Assembly (NCBI GenBank): GCA_905234775.1
Contig: CAJOJC010000012.1
Coordinates: 1 to 23,740, forward strand
Reading direction: 5' to 3'
Length of the DNA stretch: 23,740 nucleotides
From: an uncultured Bacteroidales bacterium
GTDB taxonomy: Bacteria; Bacteroidota; Bacteroidia; Bacteroidales; UBA932
Positions 12,716-20,586 of this stretch are shown piece by piece. The notes beneath the pieces were generated by a model. That model was given only the letters and a program-made list of their open reading frames with translations. It had not been told where the DNA came from and did not search any database. Within the stretch, counting starts at the first letter, position 1. Every line of letters begins with the position of its first letter. The position numbers were made by a program, and so were the translations under genes.

Positions 12716-13882
12716 TTAGAACGTTTTCTTCCTCGCAATAAGCGCGCGGTAGCGGGCGAGAACCTCGTCGACCACGCTCTCCCAACTGCGAACGATAGTG
12801 TGTGAGGCTTCGATGCCGGCGCGGCGTACGATGTCGCGGTTGGCTGCGAGGCCTCTCAGTTTTTGTTCGAAGGATTCGATGCTGTTTTCGATGAGGAAGC
12901 CGTTGTAGCCGTCCTGGAGGATGGTGGAGGCGGTAGAATCCTTAACCATCACGGCCGGGGTATGGAGCGCTGCGGCCTCGCGGACCACGAGCGGGGCGTT
13001 GTCATACAGCGACGGGAACAGGAACAGGTCTGCTACAGCATAATACTTTTTGATCTGGGCGCGGTCGGTAAGGACTCCCACGAAGGTGGTTTTGTCATCG
13101 AGGCCTTTTTCATGGACCATTCTCTTCATATCGCCGGCAGCGTAGCCAGTCCCGACGAAGAACATCCTGAAGGGCAGGTCCTTGATCTGTTCGAGGGTGT
13201 CGATTATGAAGCGGGTTCCTTTCTCCCAGATATGCTGGCCTACGAAAAGAAGGACGAATTCATCCCTTCCGACTCCAAGTTCATCACGTACGCTCGCAAA
13301 ATACTCGTCTGAGTAATCGGCAACGAGGTCGCTTCCGTTGTCTACAACCTCAACGTCTCCCTTGAAACCATAGTCGTAAATAACTTCCTTTACTGATTCT
13401 TGAGGGACCCAGACTTCGTCTACCTGCTGATAGAAGGCAACGATTGTTTTAATGATCTCATCGACCACGAGCCCGCTCTTAAGAACGCGCTTGAAGTCGT
13501 CGCGATACTTGGAGTGGAAGGTAGCTACGATAGGAATATTCTGGACCTTCGCGATACGAAGCGCCGCCTTGCCCGAGCTGAACGGGCAGTGGGCATGGAC
13601 CAGCTTGAACTGACGCTGGAGCAGCCGGCTCAGGTAGACCGGGTCCATCTCGGCCATTCCGGTTACGTAAGGGTGGCGGAACGGGACCGGGATCGAGGGA
13701 TAACCCAGGACTTCGTAATCACACTTGCTATAATCGGCGGAGGGGACGCTGGGGGTAATAACTCCTACGCCTCCTACCTTTTTCTGGAGCCAATACGCAT
13801 AATTCTCCACGCAGACAGAGACACCGTCCATGACCGGCGGGAAAGCGTCGCAGCAGAGACCAATATTCAGATTTTCAGCCAT
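12716..13882 (-). CDS. Glycosyltransferase, GT4 family
   Basis: This 388-residue GT-B fold enzyme has an N-terminal acceptor domain beginning LNIGLCCDAFPPVMDGVSVCVENYA and a C-terminal nucleotide-sugar domain. The C-terminal domain shows FVGQHIWEKGTRFIIDTL and PSLYDNAPLVVREAAALHTPAV, holding the EX7E-like Glu pair of GT4 enzymes. HAHCPFSSGKAALRIAK resembles enzymes that glycosylate diacylglycerol or phosphatidylinositol, so a glycolipid role is possible but not proven. There is no membrane segment, so it is cytoplasmic or membrane-peripheral. It has its own promoter box (TATCTTTG, 13911 down to 13904) and lies downstream of queF, from which it is separated by 50 bp. Confidence 0.88.
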   Translation of the reverse strand: MAENLNIGLCCDAFPPVMDGVSVCVENYAYWLQKKVGGVGVITPSVPSADYSKCDYEVLGYPSIPVPFRHPYVTGMAEMDPVYLSRLLQRQFKLVHAHCPFSSGKAALRIAKVQNIPIVATFHSKYRDDFKRVLKSGLVVDEIIKTIVAFYQQVDEVWVPQESVKEVIYDYGFKGDVEVVDNGSDLVADYSDEYFASVRDELGVGRDEFVLLFVGQHIWEKGTRFIIDTLEQIKDLPFRMFFVGTGYAAGDMKRMVHEKGLDDKTTFVGVLTDRAQIKKYYAVADLFLFPSLYDNAPLVVREAAALHTPAVMVKDSTASTILQDGYNGFLIENSIESFEQKLRGLAANRDIVRRAGIEASHTIVRSWESVVDEVLARYRALIARKKTF

Positions 13883-13903
13883 AGTTTAAAAGTTTTACGG
13901 CCG

Positions 13904-13911
13904 CAAAGATA
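13904..13911 (-). promoter_or_regulatory. Candidate -7 element for the GT4 gene
   Basis: TATCTTTG on the minus strand matches TAnnTTTG, 22 bases before the start codon. No matching -33 TTTG. Confidence 0.5.
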
Positions 13912-13932
13912 CACTTTTTCGGCGAGAGGTGT

Positions 13933-14394
13933 CTACTCGTGGGTAGCGAAACGCTGCTCAGCGAGTTTCTCGTACTTCGTCCCCGGACGGCCATAGTTGG
14001 CGTAAGGGAAGATGGAGATACCTCCGCGAGGGGTGAACAGGCCGGTTACCTCGATATACTTGGGATCCATCAGCTTGATGAGGTCCTTCATAATCTTGTT
14101 GACGCAGTCTTCGTGGAAATCGCCGTGGTTACGGAAGCTGAAAAGATACAGCTTGAGGCTCTTGCTCTCAACCATCTTGACGTCCGGGATATACGAGATT
14201 CGGATTTCCGCGAAATCGGGCTGGCCGGTGATCGGGCAGAGCGAAGTAAACTCGGGGCAGTTGAACCTTACCCAGTAGTCGTTGTCCTGATGAAGGTTAT
14301 CGAAAGTCTCAAGCAGGTTGGGAGCATACTCCCAGGTATATTCAGTTGCGTTGCCGAGGGCGCTGAGCTGCCCGCGTTCTCTTTCTTTTGACAT
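13933..14394 (-). CDS. queF: NADPH-dependent preQ0 (7-cyano-7-deazaguanine) reductase
   Basis: This 153-residue enzyme reduces the nitrile preQ0 to preQ1 in queuosine synthesis, in the cytoplasm. It is of the short, single-domain YkvM type (tunnelling fold). The nucleophile Cys53 and Asp60 sit in [13 protein letters not shown]. The QueF motif [20 protein letters not shown] (76-95) binds the substrate and NADPH, and [11 protein letters not shown] lies near the end. It starts 2 bp after the stop of the precursor transporter yhhQ and must be co-transcribed with it. Both are probably governed by the structured leader upstream of yhhQ. Confidence 0.96.
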   Translation of the reverse strand: MSKERERGQLSALGNATEYTWEYAPNLLETFDNLHQDNDYWVRFNCPEFTSLCPITGQPDFAEIRISYIPDVKMVESKSLKLYLFSFRNHGDFHEDCVNKIMKDLIKLMDPKYIEVTGLFTPRGGISIFPYANYGRPGTKYEKLAEQRFATHE

Positions 14395-14396
14395 TG

Positions 14397-15092
14397 CTAT
14401 TCTGCGAGATTGAAGGGGTTGTACGAAATGTTTCTGTCGTAGGTATCGATGCCCTCGCGCTGCTTGAGCTTGCGGACGACGATGGTTGTGACAGGAAGAA
14501 TGATGATCTCATAAAGGACCTTTGCAGTCACCTGGGTCAGCATCATGGTGAGGATCACCTTTGCGGGAAGGATGCCGGCAAAAGCGATGGGCATGAAGAT
14601 CAGCGAGTCGGTAAGTTCGCCTGCGAGCGAGGAGAGAATCGCACGCCAGCCGAAACCGCGGCCGCCGGTGGCCACTTTCATCTTAGACATTACCCACGCG
14701 TTTATGGTAGATCCGAATACGAAGGCCAGAAGCGAGCCGGCCATCGACCTGGGGACAAAGCCGAAGATACGGTCGAAGCTTGCTGCAATCTCCCTGCTGT
14801 CTTCAAAGAGCGGGGCGGGGAGATTGGTGACGAGCAGGGAGACCAATGTGACGAAAAGACACATGGCAAATCCTGTCCATATCACCGTCTGGGCCTTTTT
14901 GAAGCCATAGACTTCTGTAAGGCAGTCGTTGATGATGTATGAGATAGGGAATAAGACTACCGCGCCGGGAAGTTGGAACGGAAGGGTTCCTACCTGCCAG
15001 AGTCTGGGGACGAATAAATTGGAGGTGATGAGGCAGACGTTGAAGACGATTGCCAACACCAGAAAGGTTGGTGAATAGGTTGTTTTGTTCAT
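14397..15092 (-). CDS. yhhQ: Queuosine precursor transporter (YhhQ/VUT family)
   Basis: This 231-residue integral membrane protein of the vitamin uptake transporter family (PF02592) takes up deazaguanine precursors (preQ0/preQ1). About six membrane segments are visible. The family's charged core [25 protein letters not shown] lies at about 50-75, and [23 protein letters not shown] in the second half. ATG 15092 ([12 protein letters not shown]) is preferred: the longer frame to 15122 would run through the structured leader. The pairing with queF two bases downstream supports a queuosine role: imported preQ0 would be reduced to preQ1 by QueF. A candidate preQ1 pseudoknot ends 4 bases before the ATG. 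Confidence 0.92.
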   Translation of the reverse strand: MNKTTYSPTFLVLAIVFNVCLITSNLFVPRLWQVGTLPFQLPGAVVLFPISYIINDCLTEVYGFKKAQTVIWTGFAMCLFVTLVSLLVTNLPAPLFEDSREIAASFDRIFGFVPRSMAGSLLAFVFGSTINAWVMSKMKVATGGRGFGWRAILSSLAGELTDSLIFMPIAFAGILPAKVILTMMLTQVTAKVLYEIIILPVTTIVVRKLKQREGIDTYDRNISYNPFNLAE

Positions 15093-15096
15093 TTCT

Positions 15097-15125
15097 CTTG
15101 TTTTTATAGTGGTACCAAGCACACT
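15097..15125 (-). ncRNA. Candidate preQ1-I-like riboswitch in the yhhQ-queF leader
   Basis: The leader RNA can form an H-type pseudoknot. P1 is AGUG (15125-15122) with CACU (15111-15108). The loop UGCUUGGUAC (15121-15112) contains CUUG (15119-15116), which pairs with CAAG (15100-15097) in the tail as P2. An A-rich AUAAAAA (15107-15101) joins them. Compared with known preQ1-I aptamers, the loop U after P1, the G of the P2 closing pair, the C before the P1 3' strand and the A-rich tail are all in place. P1 has only four pairs and the tail is 1-3 nt short. A competing hairpin CCAAG/CUUGG (15128-15124 with 15119-15115) would free the CAAG just before the start codon. Confidence 0.5.
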
Positions 15126-15154
15126 TGGAAAGCTCGGGGGCTTTTCCTCGGGGG

Positions 15155-15162
15155 CAAAGGTA
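15155..15162 (-). promoter_or_regulatory. Candidate -7 element for yhhQ-queF
   Basis: TACCTTTG on the minus strand matches TAnnTTTG. Initiation a few bases on gives a leader of about 58 nt, which starts with the hairpin GGAAAAGC/GCUUUCC and then the candidate pseudoknot. Confidence 0.55.
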
Positions 15163-15208
15163 TGAAAAAAATTCTTTTCTGAAAAAAATGTATTTATGTG
15201 ACAGAAGA

Positions 15209-15240
15209 TTTGCCAAGTGACGGAGTTTTGCTTTCCTTTG
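15209..15240 (+). promoter_or_regulatory. Bacteroidetes-type promoter for the 15261 lipoprotein gene
   Basis: TTTG (15209-15212), a 20-base gap and TTCCTTTG (15233-15240) fit the TTTG/TAnnTTTG pattern with one mismatch, 20 bases before the ATG. Confidence 0.6.
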
Positions 15241-15260
15241 TCCCAAACAAACCTATTGCT

Positions 15261-16445
15261 ATGAGACGCTTCATTATCATATCTCTGTTTCTCCTGGCCT
15301 CCTGCTCGGATAATCCGGGGGCTATCAGCCTTAGGCGGGGAGATTCAATGGACAGGATCATAAAAAGGGAATTGGTCCCCGTATACAACGAATTTACCGC
15401 CCCGGAGGCAGACTCGGCTGCTGTCTATGAAGAGCCGGAAGTACCTCCACATATCTACGCCTGCGGGGTGGAGAACCCCGAGTCGCCCGTCTTCATCGTG
15501 TTCGAAGACGGCGTGAGGCTTTTAGAGTATACCCTCGATTATCCCGCCGTAGATGCCGACTCGCATTTCCTGATCGGGCCGGACATGTATATTACGCTTA
15601 CCGAGGGTTCGGAGACAATTATTTACAAAAACGGGCAGAAGGAGTTCGCCTTCCCCGGCCGGGAATATATCAAGACGATGATTCGGCGCGGTGACGGTCT
15701 TTGGACTCTTGGGGTTAACCGTGAGGGGGACGGTTTCTCGCTCAGAAGAGACGGGGAGGCAGTTATCTCGAAGGCCGGCGGGACCCCGGGCCGGCTGTAT
15801 CAGGACGAAGAACATCTGTACTTCGACTATTCGATAAGCGTCGGCGGAAAGACACTTCGTTACATGGTCAAAGACGACAACGACTTCGCCCTTACGGCCC
15901 CTTTTGGCGGAACCCTTCTTGCGGCAACTATCTCGGAGGGGGAGATGTGGTCGCTTGAAACCAGCGAAGACGGATGGCTACTGTCTTGCGGAGACAAGTG
16001 CCTTCAGTATCGCTCCAGGCTCGGGTTCGGGTTCAGGTCGGCCGAACTTTATGGGGTCGCTGGCGGCTGCTCGGTGGTAATCAATATGGCTGCCCTGGCT
16101 TACGGCATGCCAGCCGAGCTGGTCTGTGAAGGAGAGGAGGAATGGCTGAAGGGCGGGGGCAGCGGCTCATATCACTACTACGATTGCGAGCCCTATGTCC
16201 ATATTTCTTTCACGCGGGATATGGAACAATTGGCAATTTGTGGTTTTGGCGGAGAAGGGGAAGAACGAATCGATGGCGTGCGCTTCGAGAGCGTCCGCTG
16301 CGCGATGCAGTACGGCGGACAGATCTATCTCGCCTGTAATGCAACGGACGGTTCGCCTCCGTTTATATGGAAAAGGGGTAACTCCAGGATGTGCCTGGAT
16401 CTTAAAGGATACCTTACGGGGATATACGTTGCCGAGGGAGATTAA
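15261..16445 (+). CDS. Lipoprotein of unknown function, possibly beta-propeller
   Basis: This 394-residue protein begins MRRFIIISLFLLASC: a lipoprotein signal with lipobox LASC and Cys15, followed by SDN, so it is probably anchored to the outer membrane. I do not recognise the family. The body is beta-rich with recurring aromatic-Gly patterns spaced like propeller blades, for example GLWTLGVNREGDGFSLRRDG, GEMWSLETSEDGWLLSCGD and GQIYLACNATDGSPPFIWKRG. It is acidic and contains several cysteines. ATG 15261 is chosen over an upstream GTG (15198) because it gives a clean signal peptide and follows a good promoter. It overlaps the convergent tsaE gene by 4 bases (both stops lie in 16442-16445). 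Confidence 0.75.
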   Translation: MRRFIIISLFLLASCSDNPGAISLRRGDSMDRIIKRELVPVYNEFTAPEADSAAVYEEPEVPPHIYACGVENPESPVFIVFEDGVRLLEYTLDYPAVDADSHFLIGPDMYITLTEGSETIIYKNGQKEFAFPGREYIKTMIRRGDGLWTLGVNREGDGFSLRRDGEAVISKAGGTPGRLYQDEEHLYFDYSISVGGKTLRYMVKDDNDFALTAPFGGTLLAATISEGEMWSLETSEDGWLLSCGDKCLQYRSRLGFGFRSAELYGVAGGCSVVINMAALAYGMPAELVCEGEEEWLKGGGSGSYHYYDCEPYVHISFTRDMEQLAICGFGGEGEERIDGVRFESVRCAMQYGGQIYLACNATDGSPPFIWKRGNSRMCLDLKGYLTGIYVAEGD

Positions 16446-16867
16446 TCGCTCCAGCGGAGCAGGCGCGAGCCGTCTTCCATTACGGAAATAGTGACCTTGA
16501 GAGTCTCTTCCGGAAGAAGGCCTTCGATATTCTCCGGCCACTCCATCAGACACAGGCAACCGCTGTCAAGATAGTCGTAAAGGCCTATATCCAGGGCCTC
16601 CGACTCCTTCTCGATACGGTAGAAGTCGAAGTGGAATACCGATTCACCATTGGCGGCCCGGTACTCGTTCACGATGGCAAAGGTCGGAGAGCTGACGGCA
16701 TCGTCGCGAACTCCAAGTTCGTGGCAGATTGCGGTAGTGAAGGTTGTCTTCCCTGCGCCCATCGGGGCGTAGAAAGCAATCAGATTGTGACCTTCCGTCC
16801 GGGAGAGAAACTCTCTTGCGGCCGCGCCGATCTCCGACAGGTTCGATATCTTGATTTCGTGATTCAT
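16442..16867 (-). CDS. tsaE: tRNA threonylcarbamoyladenosine biosynthesis ATPase TsaE
   Basis: This 141-residue P-loop ATPase works with TsaB/TsaD to make t6A37 on tRNAs decoding ANN codons. The Walker A is APMGAGKTTF (34-43), where the first Gly is Ala. SSPTFAIVNEY and FHFDFYRI are the TsaE switch and Walker B-like regions, and LMEWPENIEGLLPEE is the conserved W.E motif. The length is normal. Its promoter box TATCTTTG is at 16905 down to 16898, and the leader can form a hairpin (ACGGCA 16874-16879, TGCCGT 16890-16895). It is divergent from the comM-like gene and its 3' end overlaps the lipoprotein gene. Confidence 0.94.
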   Translation of the reverse strand: MNHEIKISNLSEIGAAAREFLSRTEGHNLIAFYAPMGAGKTTFTTAICHELGVRDDAVSSPTFAIVNEYRAANGESVFHFDFYRIEKESEALDIGLYDYLDSGCLCLMEWPENIEGLLPEETLKVTISVMEDGSRLLRWSD

Positions 16868-16897
16868 TACAGTACGGCAGGGTCTGCCTTGCCGTCA

Positions 16898-16905
16898 CAA
16901 AGATA
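16898..16905 (-). promoter_or_regulatory. Candidate -7 element for tsaE
   Basis: TATCTTTG on the minus strand matches TAnnTTTG, 31 bases before the ATG, in the 46-bp space shared with the comM-like gene. Confidence 0.5.
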
Positions 16906-16913
16906 AGGAAAAA

Positions 16914-18452
16914 ATGCTGACACACGTATATGGAGCCAAATGTATAGGCATAGACGCAATAGGCGTAACTGTTGAGGTGGATATCTCTCTTGGGATCGGA
17001 GTGCACCTCTGCGGGCTGGCGGACGTTGCTGTAAAAGAAAGCCTGCTCAGGACCGTCACCGCCCTCCAGAGCCAGGGCTATCGTATTCCGGGGAAGAAAA
17101 TAGTCATCAACCTCGCTCCTGCTGATACACACAAAAGCGGATCAGGCTACGATCTCCCAATCGCAATTGGAGTAATAGCCGCCTCCGAACAGGCCTCGCT
17201 TCCCTGCTTAAACCGCTTCCTGCTGATGGGAGAACTTGGACTGGACGCAACGGTAAGGAGTGTGCCCGGAGGGCTACCCACGGCCGAACTCGCGCGCAAG
17301 GCTGGCTTCGAAGGCTGCATACTTCCATATGATTCTGCGATGGAGGCTGCCCAGCTGGAGGGAATCCGCGTCTATGGTGTTCACACAATGAGCGACGCGA
17401 TTGCGGTTCTCAGCGGTTCGCCGGACGCGGAGTCATTCCTCGTCTCGGGCACGGTCCCGGTCGGGAACGATTCTCCCCAGCCTGAAATAGATTTCGCCGA
17501 CATTATCGGCCAGGAAAACGCAAAAAGGGGAGTGGAGATAGCTGCCGCAGGTGGACACTGCCTAATTCTCATTGGTAGTCCTGGATCTGGAAAGAGTTCG
17601 CTCGCCAAGGCCATGGCCGGGATCCTGCCGCCGCTGACAATGGAAGAGGCGCTGGTGACCAGCAAAATCTACTCCGTCGCCGGCCGCGGCAACCTCCGAT
17701 GTGGCTTCATGCGCTCGCGCCCCTTCCGTGCTCCGCACTACAGCGCTTCGCTGCCCGCCATCATCGGAGGCGGAGGCGGCGACGGCGTGTTTCCCGGTGA
17801 GGTCTCACTCGCGAATTCGGGCGTGCTCTTCATCGACGAATTTGCCCACATGCCTAAATCTACGGTTGAGGCTCTTCGAGGGCCGCTGGAAGACCGCAAG
17901 GTCACTATTTCCCGTCTTAAGACGAAGGTGGAATACCCTGCGTCGTTCACCCTTGTCGCTGCGTCGAATCCCTGCCCCTGCGGCTACTATGGCGAGGGCG
18001 ACCGCTGTACCTGTACGCCCACTCAGCGCCTGAACTACATCTCGCGAATGAGCGGCCCGATTATGGACAGAATCGACCTGCAGATAACCGTCCGCAGTAT
18101 CTCCCCAGCGGCCATCGCCGAGCGCGCTTCCCGCCCGTCGGAATCATCATCCGTCGTTGCGGCCCGGGTGCTTAAAGCCCGCGACATTCAGCGGCTGCGC
18201 TTCTTCGGCGAAACCATCAACTGCAACGCCGAGATGAACAACCGGCAGATCGAGCGATATTGTAAGCTCTCGGAGGAATGTCAGGAAACAATGCAGCAAC
18301 TCCTGATTAAAATGCAGTTCTCAATGAGGGCCTACTACCGTATAATCAAAGTCGCCCGCACTATTGCCGATCTCGAAGGCGTACAGGATATCAAAGTCCG
18401 CCACCTTCTTGAGGCGGCGGGCTATAGGTTTTTGGATAGACAGAATATGTAG
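16914..18452 (+). CDS. comM: ComM/YifB family AAA ATPase (Mg chelatase-like)
   Basis: This 512-residue protein of the YifB/ComM family has a Lon-protease-like N-terminal domain (about 1-170, GVHLCGLADVAVKESLLRTVTAL and PADTHKSGSGYDLPIA). The AAA+ domain has Walker A GSPGSGKSS (221-229), Walker B VLFIDEF and the arginine-finger and sensor region. Zinc-like cysteines occur in NPCPCGYYGEGDRCTCTP. The C-terminal helical domain is typical. ComM is known as a hexameric helicase that promotes branch migration when imported DNA is integrated, so a role in recombination or natural transformation is likely. It converges with the cyclophilin gene, leaving two bases between stops. Confidence 0.92.
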   Translation: MLTHVYGAKCIGIDAIGVTVEVDISLGIGVHLCGLADVAVKESLLRTVTALQSQGYRIPGKKIVINLAPADTHKSGSGYDLPIAIGVIAASEQASLPCLNRFLLMGELGLDATVRSVPGGLPTAELARKAGFEGCILPYDSAMEAAQLEGIRVYGVHTMSDAIAVLSGSPDAESFLVSGTVPVGNDSPQPEIDFADIIGQENAKRGVEIAAAGGHCLILIGSPGSGKSSLAKAMAGILPPLTMEEALVTSKIYSVAGRGNLRCGFMRSRPFRAPHYSASLPAIIGGGGGDGVFPGEVSLANSGVLFIDEFAHMPKSTVEALRGPLEDRKVTISRLKTKVEYPASFTLVAASNPCPCGYYGEGDRCTCTPTQRLNYISRMSGPIMDRIDLQITVRSISPAAIAERASRPSESSSVVAARVLKARDIQRLRFFGETINCNAEMNNRQIERYCKLSEECQETMQQLLIKMQFSMRAYYRIIKVARTIADLEGVQDIKVRHLLEAAGYRFLDRQNM

Positions 18453-18454
18453 TG

Positions 18455-19150
18455 CTACTTGACCAGTTCGATCTTGACGATCTTTACGGGACTGAGAGGG
18501 CAGTCGCGAGGGTCGGTGTCTACTCTTGCTATCTTCTCGATAACGTCAAAGCCTTCGATGGTCTCGCCGAAAACTGTATACTGGCCGTCGAGCTGGGCGC
18601 AGGTGACAGGATCCTGGACAATGTAGAACTGGGAGCCGCTGGACTCCTTCAGAGGGTTCGCCGCATCGCCGCGACGGGCTGCAGCAAGGGCTCCGAGGAC
18701 ATGTTTGTGGGCCGGAACGAACTCTGCCGGGACATTGTAGCCGGGGCCGCCGGTACCAAACATAGGCCTGTTGTTCATATCTTTTGTCAGCGGGTCGCCG
18801 GTCTGAATCATGAAGCCGTAGATGATTCTGTGGAAGAGAATTCCATCATAGAAGCCCTCGAGCGCGAGCTTCGCAAAATTCGCTTTATGTTTGGGAGTAT
18901 CCGAATAGAGCTTGATACGGATTGTGCCCATAGTGGTGATGATGTCGAATACTGGTTCGTCGGCCAGGTTCGCAAGCTGCTCGCTTACCTTGATAGCCTT
19001 TTCTGCTAGTGCCATAGAATCTAATTGTGTTTTTTGTGCTGCTTCGGCGGCGGCTTTCTCTGCGGCCTCACGCTTTGCGGCTCTGCCGCCGCAACCCAGA
19101 GACAGAAGTGCCACTCCTGCAAGGATTGTCATTAAGAATATATTTTTCAT
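18455..19150 (-). CDS. Peptidyl-prolyl cis-trans isomerase, cyclophilin type, lipoprotein
   Basis: This 231-residue protein has a lipoprotein signal with Cys20 (LSLGCGG), an Ala/Glu/Lys-rich helical spacer (about 22-60) and a cyclophilin domain (about 67-231). Family motifs include FDIITTMGTIRIKLYSDTPKH, FYDGILFHRIIYGFMIQTGDP (catalytic Arg in FHR) and SGSQFYIV. It would speed prolyl isomerisation in folding envelope proteins. It is the last gene of an operon with GH20 and flippase genes: its ATG overlaps the flippase stop (ATGA). The link to those genes is not obvious. Confidence 0.93.
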   Translation of the reverse strand: MKNIFLMTILAGVALLSLGCGGRAAKREAAEKAAAEAAQKTQLDSMALAEKAIKVSEQLANLADEPVFDIITTMGTIRIKLYSDTPKHKANFAKLALEGFYDGILFHRIIYGFMIQTGDPLTKDMNNRPMFGTGGPGYNVPAEFVPAHKHVLGALAAARRGDAANPLKESSGSQFYIVQDPVTCAQLDGQYTVFGETIEGFDVIEKIARVDTDPRDCPLSPVKIVKIELVK

Positions 19151-20586
19151 TTTTTACGTTTTTTAAGATCCATTACTATCAAAGCTCCATATCCCGCCAG
19201 CAGGACGGTACCGACTGACAGTTTAAGCCACAACGTCTCGGGAATTACCAGATAAACACCATATAATACCGCCGCGGCAAGGGTAAATACCAACATGCTG
19301 CGGAGATCATACTGCACCGGGTAGTACTTCCTGCCGATGAAGTAGCTCATCAACATCGCGACGGCATAGCCGGCGAAGCCACCCCATGCGCAGGCCATAT
19401 ATCCGATGCGGGGTACGAAGATCACATTGATTGAAATCATCACCGCAACTCCAACCGCGCTCATGATGGCTCCCCACCATGTTTTATCGGTGAGCTTGTA
19501 CCAGAACGAGAGGTTGAAGTATACGCCCATGAAAATCTCCGCCATCATCACGATAGGAATAACCCGGAGACCCTCCCAATATGAGGGATGAATGAAATAG
19601 CGGACAATGGGCATATAGAACATCACCGCCAGCCAGGCGAGAAGGGTGAAGATGACAAAATATTTCGTCCCTTCCGCCAAAGTATCGGGGTTGTTTTTAT
19701 CCCTGCCGCCGAAAACTATCGGCTCGTAGGCATACCTGAAGGCCTGTGTGATAAGGGTCATGATCATCGCGACCTTCACGCATGCTCCGTAGATTCCCAG
19801 CTGGACCTGACCATCCTGGCCGGGCATCAGATAGGGGAAGAGAATCTTATCGGCCACCTGATTGAGGATGCCGACAAGACCGAGAAGCAGCAGCGGCCAC
19901 GAATACACGACCATCTCGCGGCAGAGCTTTCGGTCAAAACCGTAGAATATGCCCTTGATCTCGGGGATGAAGCCCAGAGTTACGAGCGCCGTACAGGCCA
20001 GGTTAGCGAAGAAAATAAGCCCGACTCCGCCATTGAAGCGGTCATAAATATCCGCGAGCGACGGAATTTTCGGCATCGCCAGGAATATGAACAGGTTCAG
20101 GGCGATATTGACGAAGATGAAGCTCATCTTCAGCGCCATGAACTTGATCGGGCGGTGTTGCTGCCTCAAGCGGCTGAACATGATGGCCTGAAAGGCGTCC
20201 AGCCCGGCGATGATCGCGAAGCAGCCTACGTACTCGGGGTGAGCCGCATAGCCCATGGCCCCGGAAATCGGACGCAGGAACAGGAATACCAGCGCGACAA
20301 AGACGAGCGAGACGAGCCCCACCATCCGCAGGGCATTGCTATAGACCATTTTGTCGTCGCGGTCTTCCCTGCCAGCGAAGCGGAAGAAGGTCGTCTCCAT
20401 TCCGAAGGTCAGCAACGCGAGCAGTAGGGCCGAGTATGCGTACAGGTTGGTGACGATTCCGTAGCCGCCAGTCTCCGCCGCGATTTTATAGGTATACAGC
20501 GGCACCAGCAGATAGTTCAGGAAACGCCCGACTATGCTGCTAAGGCCGTAGATTGCCGTGTCTTTCGCCAGCGCTTTCAGATTCAT
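19147..20586 (-). CDS. Polysaccharide flippase (Wzx/MATE-like)
   Basis: This 479-residue membrane protein has about 12-14 helices, belonging to the polysaccharide biosynthesis / oligosaccharide flippase superfamily (MVF/MOP). The start LKALAKDTAIYGLSSIVGRFLNYLLVPLYTYKI is the classic first-helix pattern, followed by GGYGIVTNLYAYSALLLALLTFGMETTFFRF. It should move undecaprenyl-linked sugar units across the inner membrane. The specific glycan is unknown. The ATG overlaps the GH20 stop and the stop overlaps the cyclophilin start, both as ATGA. The Lys/Arg-rich C-terminus (DLKKRKK) is cytoplasmic. Confidence 0.92.
   Translation of the reverse strand: MNLKALAKDTAIYGLSSIVGRFLNYLLVPLYTYKIAAETGGYGIVTNLYAYSALLLALLTFGMETTFFRFAGREDRDDKMVYSNALRMVGLVSLVFVALVFLFLRPISGAMGYAAHPEYVGCFAIIAGLDAFQAIMFSRLRQQHRPIKFMALKMSFIFVNIALNLFIFLAMPKIPSLADIYDRFNGGVGLIFFANLACTALVTLGFIPEIKGIFYGFDRKLCREMVVYSWPLLLLGLVGILNQVADKILFPYLMPGQDGQVQLGIYGACVKVAMIMTLITQAFRYAYEPIVFGGRDKNNPDTLAEGTKYFVIFTLLAWLAVMFYMPIVRYFIHPSYWEGLRVIPIVMMAEIFMGVYFNLSFWYKLTDKTWWGAIMSAVGVAVMISINVIFVPRIGYMACAWGGFAGYAVAMLMSYFIGRKYYPVQYDLRSMLVFTLAAAVLYGVYLVIPETLWLKLSVGTVLLAGYGALIVMDLKKRKK

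Noticed and set aside
16434..16445. Possible 3' truncation of the lipoprotein or tsaE gene because of their overlap
   Set aside because: Both proteins have normal ends; a 4-bp convergent overlap of stop codons is tolerated.
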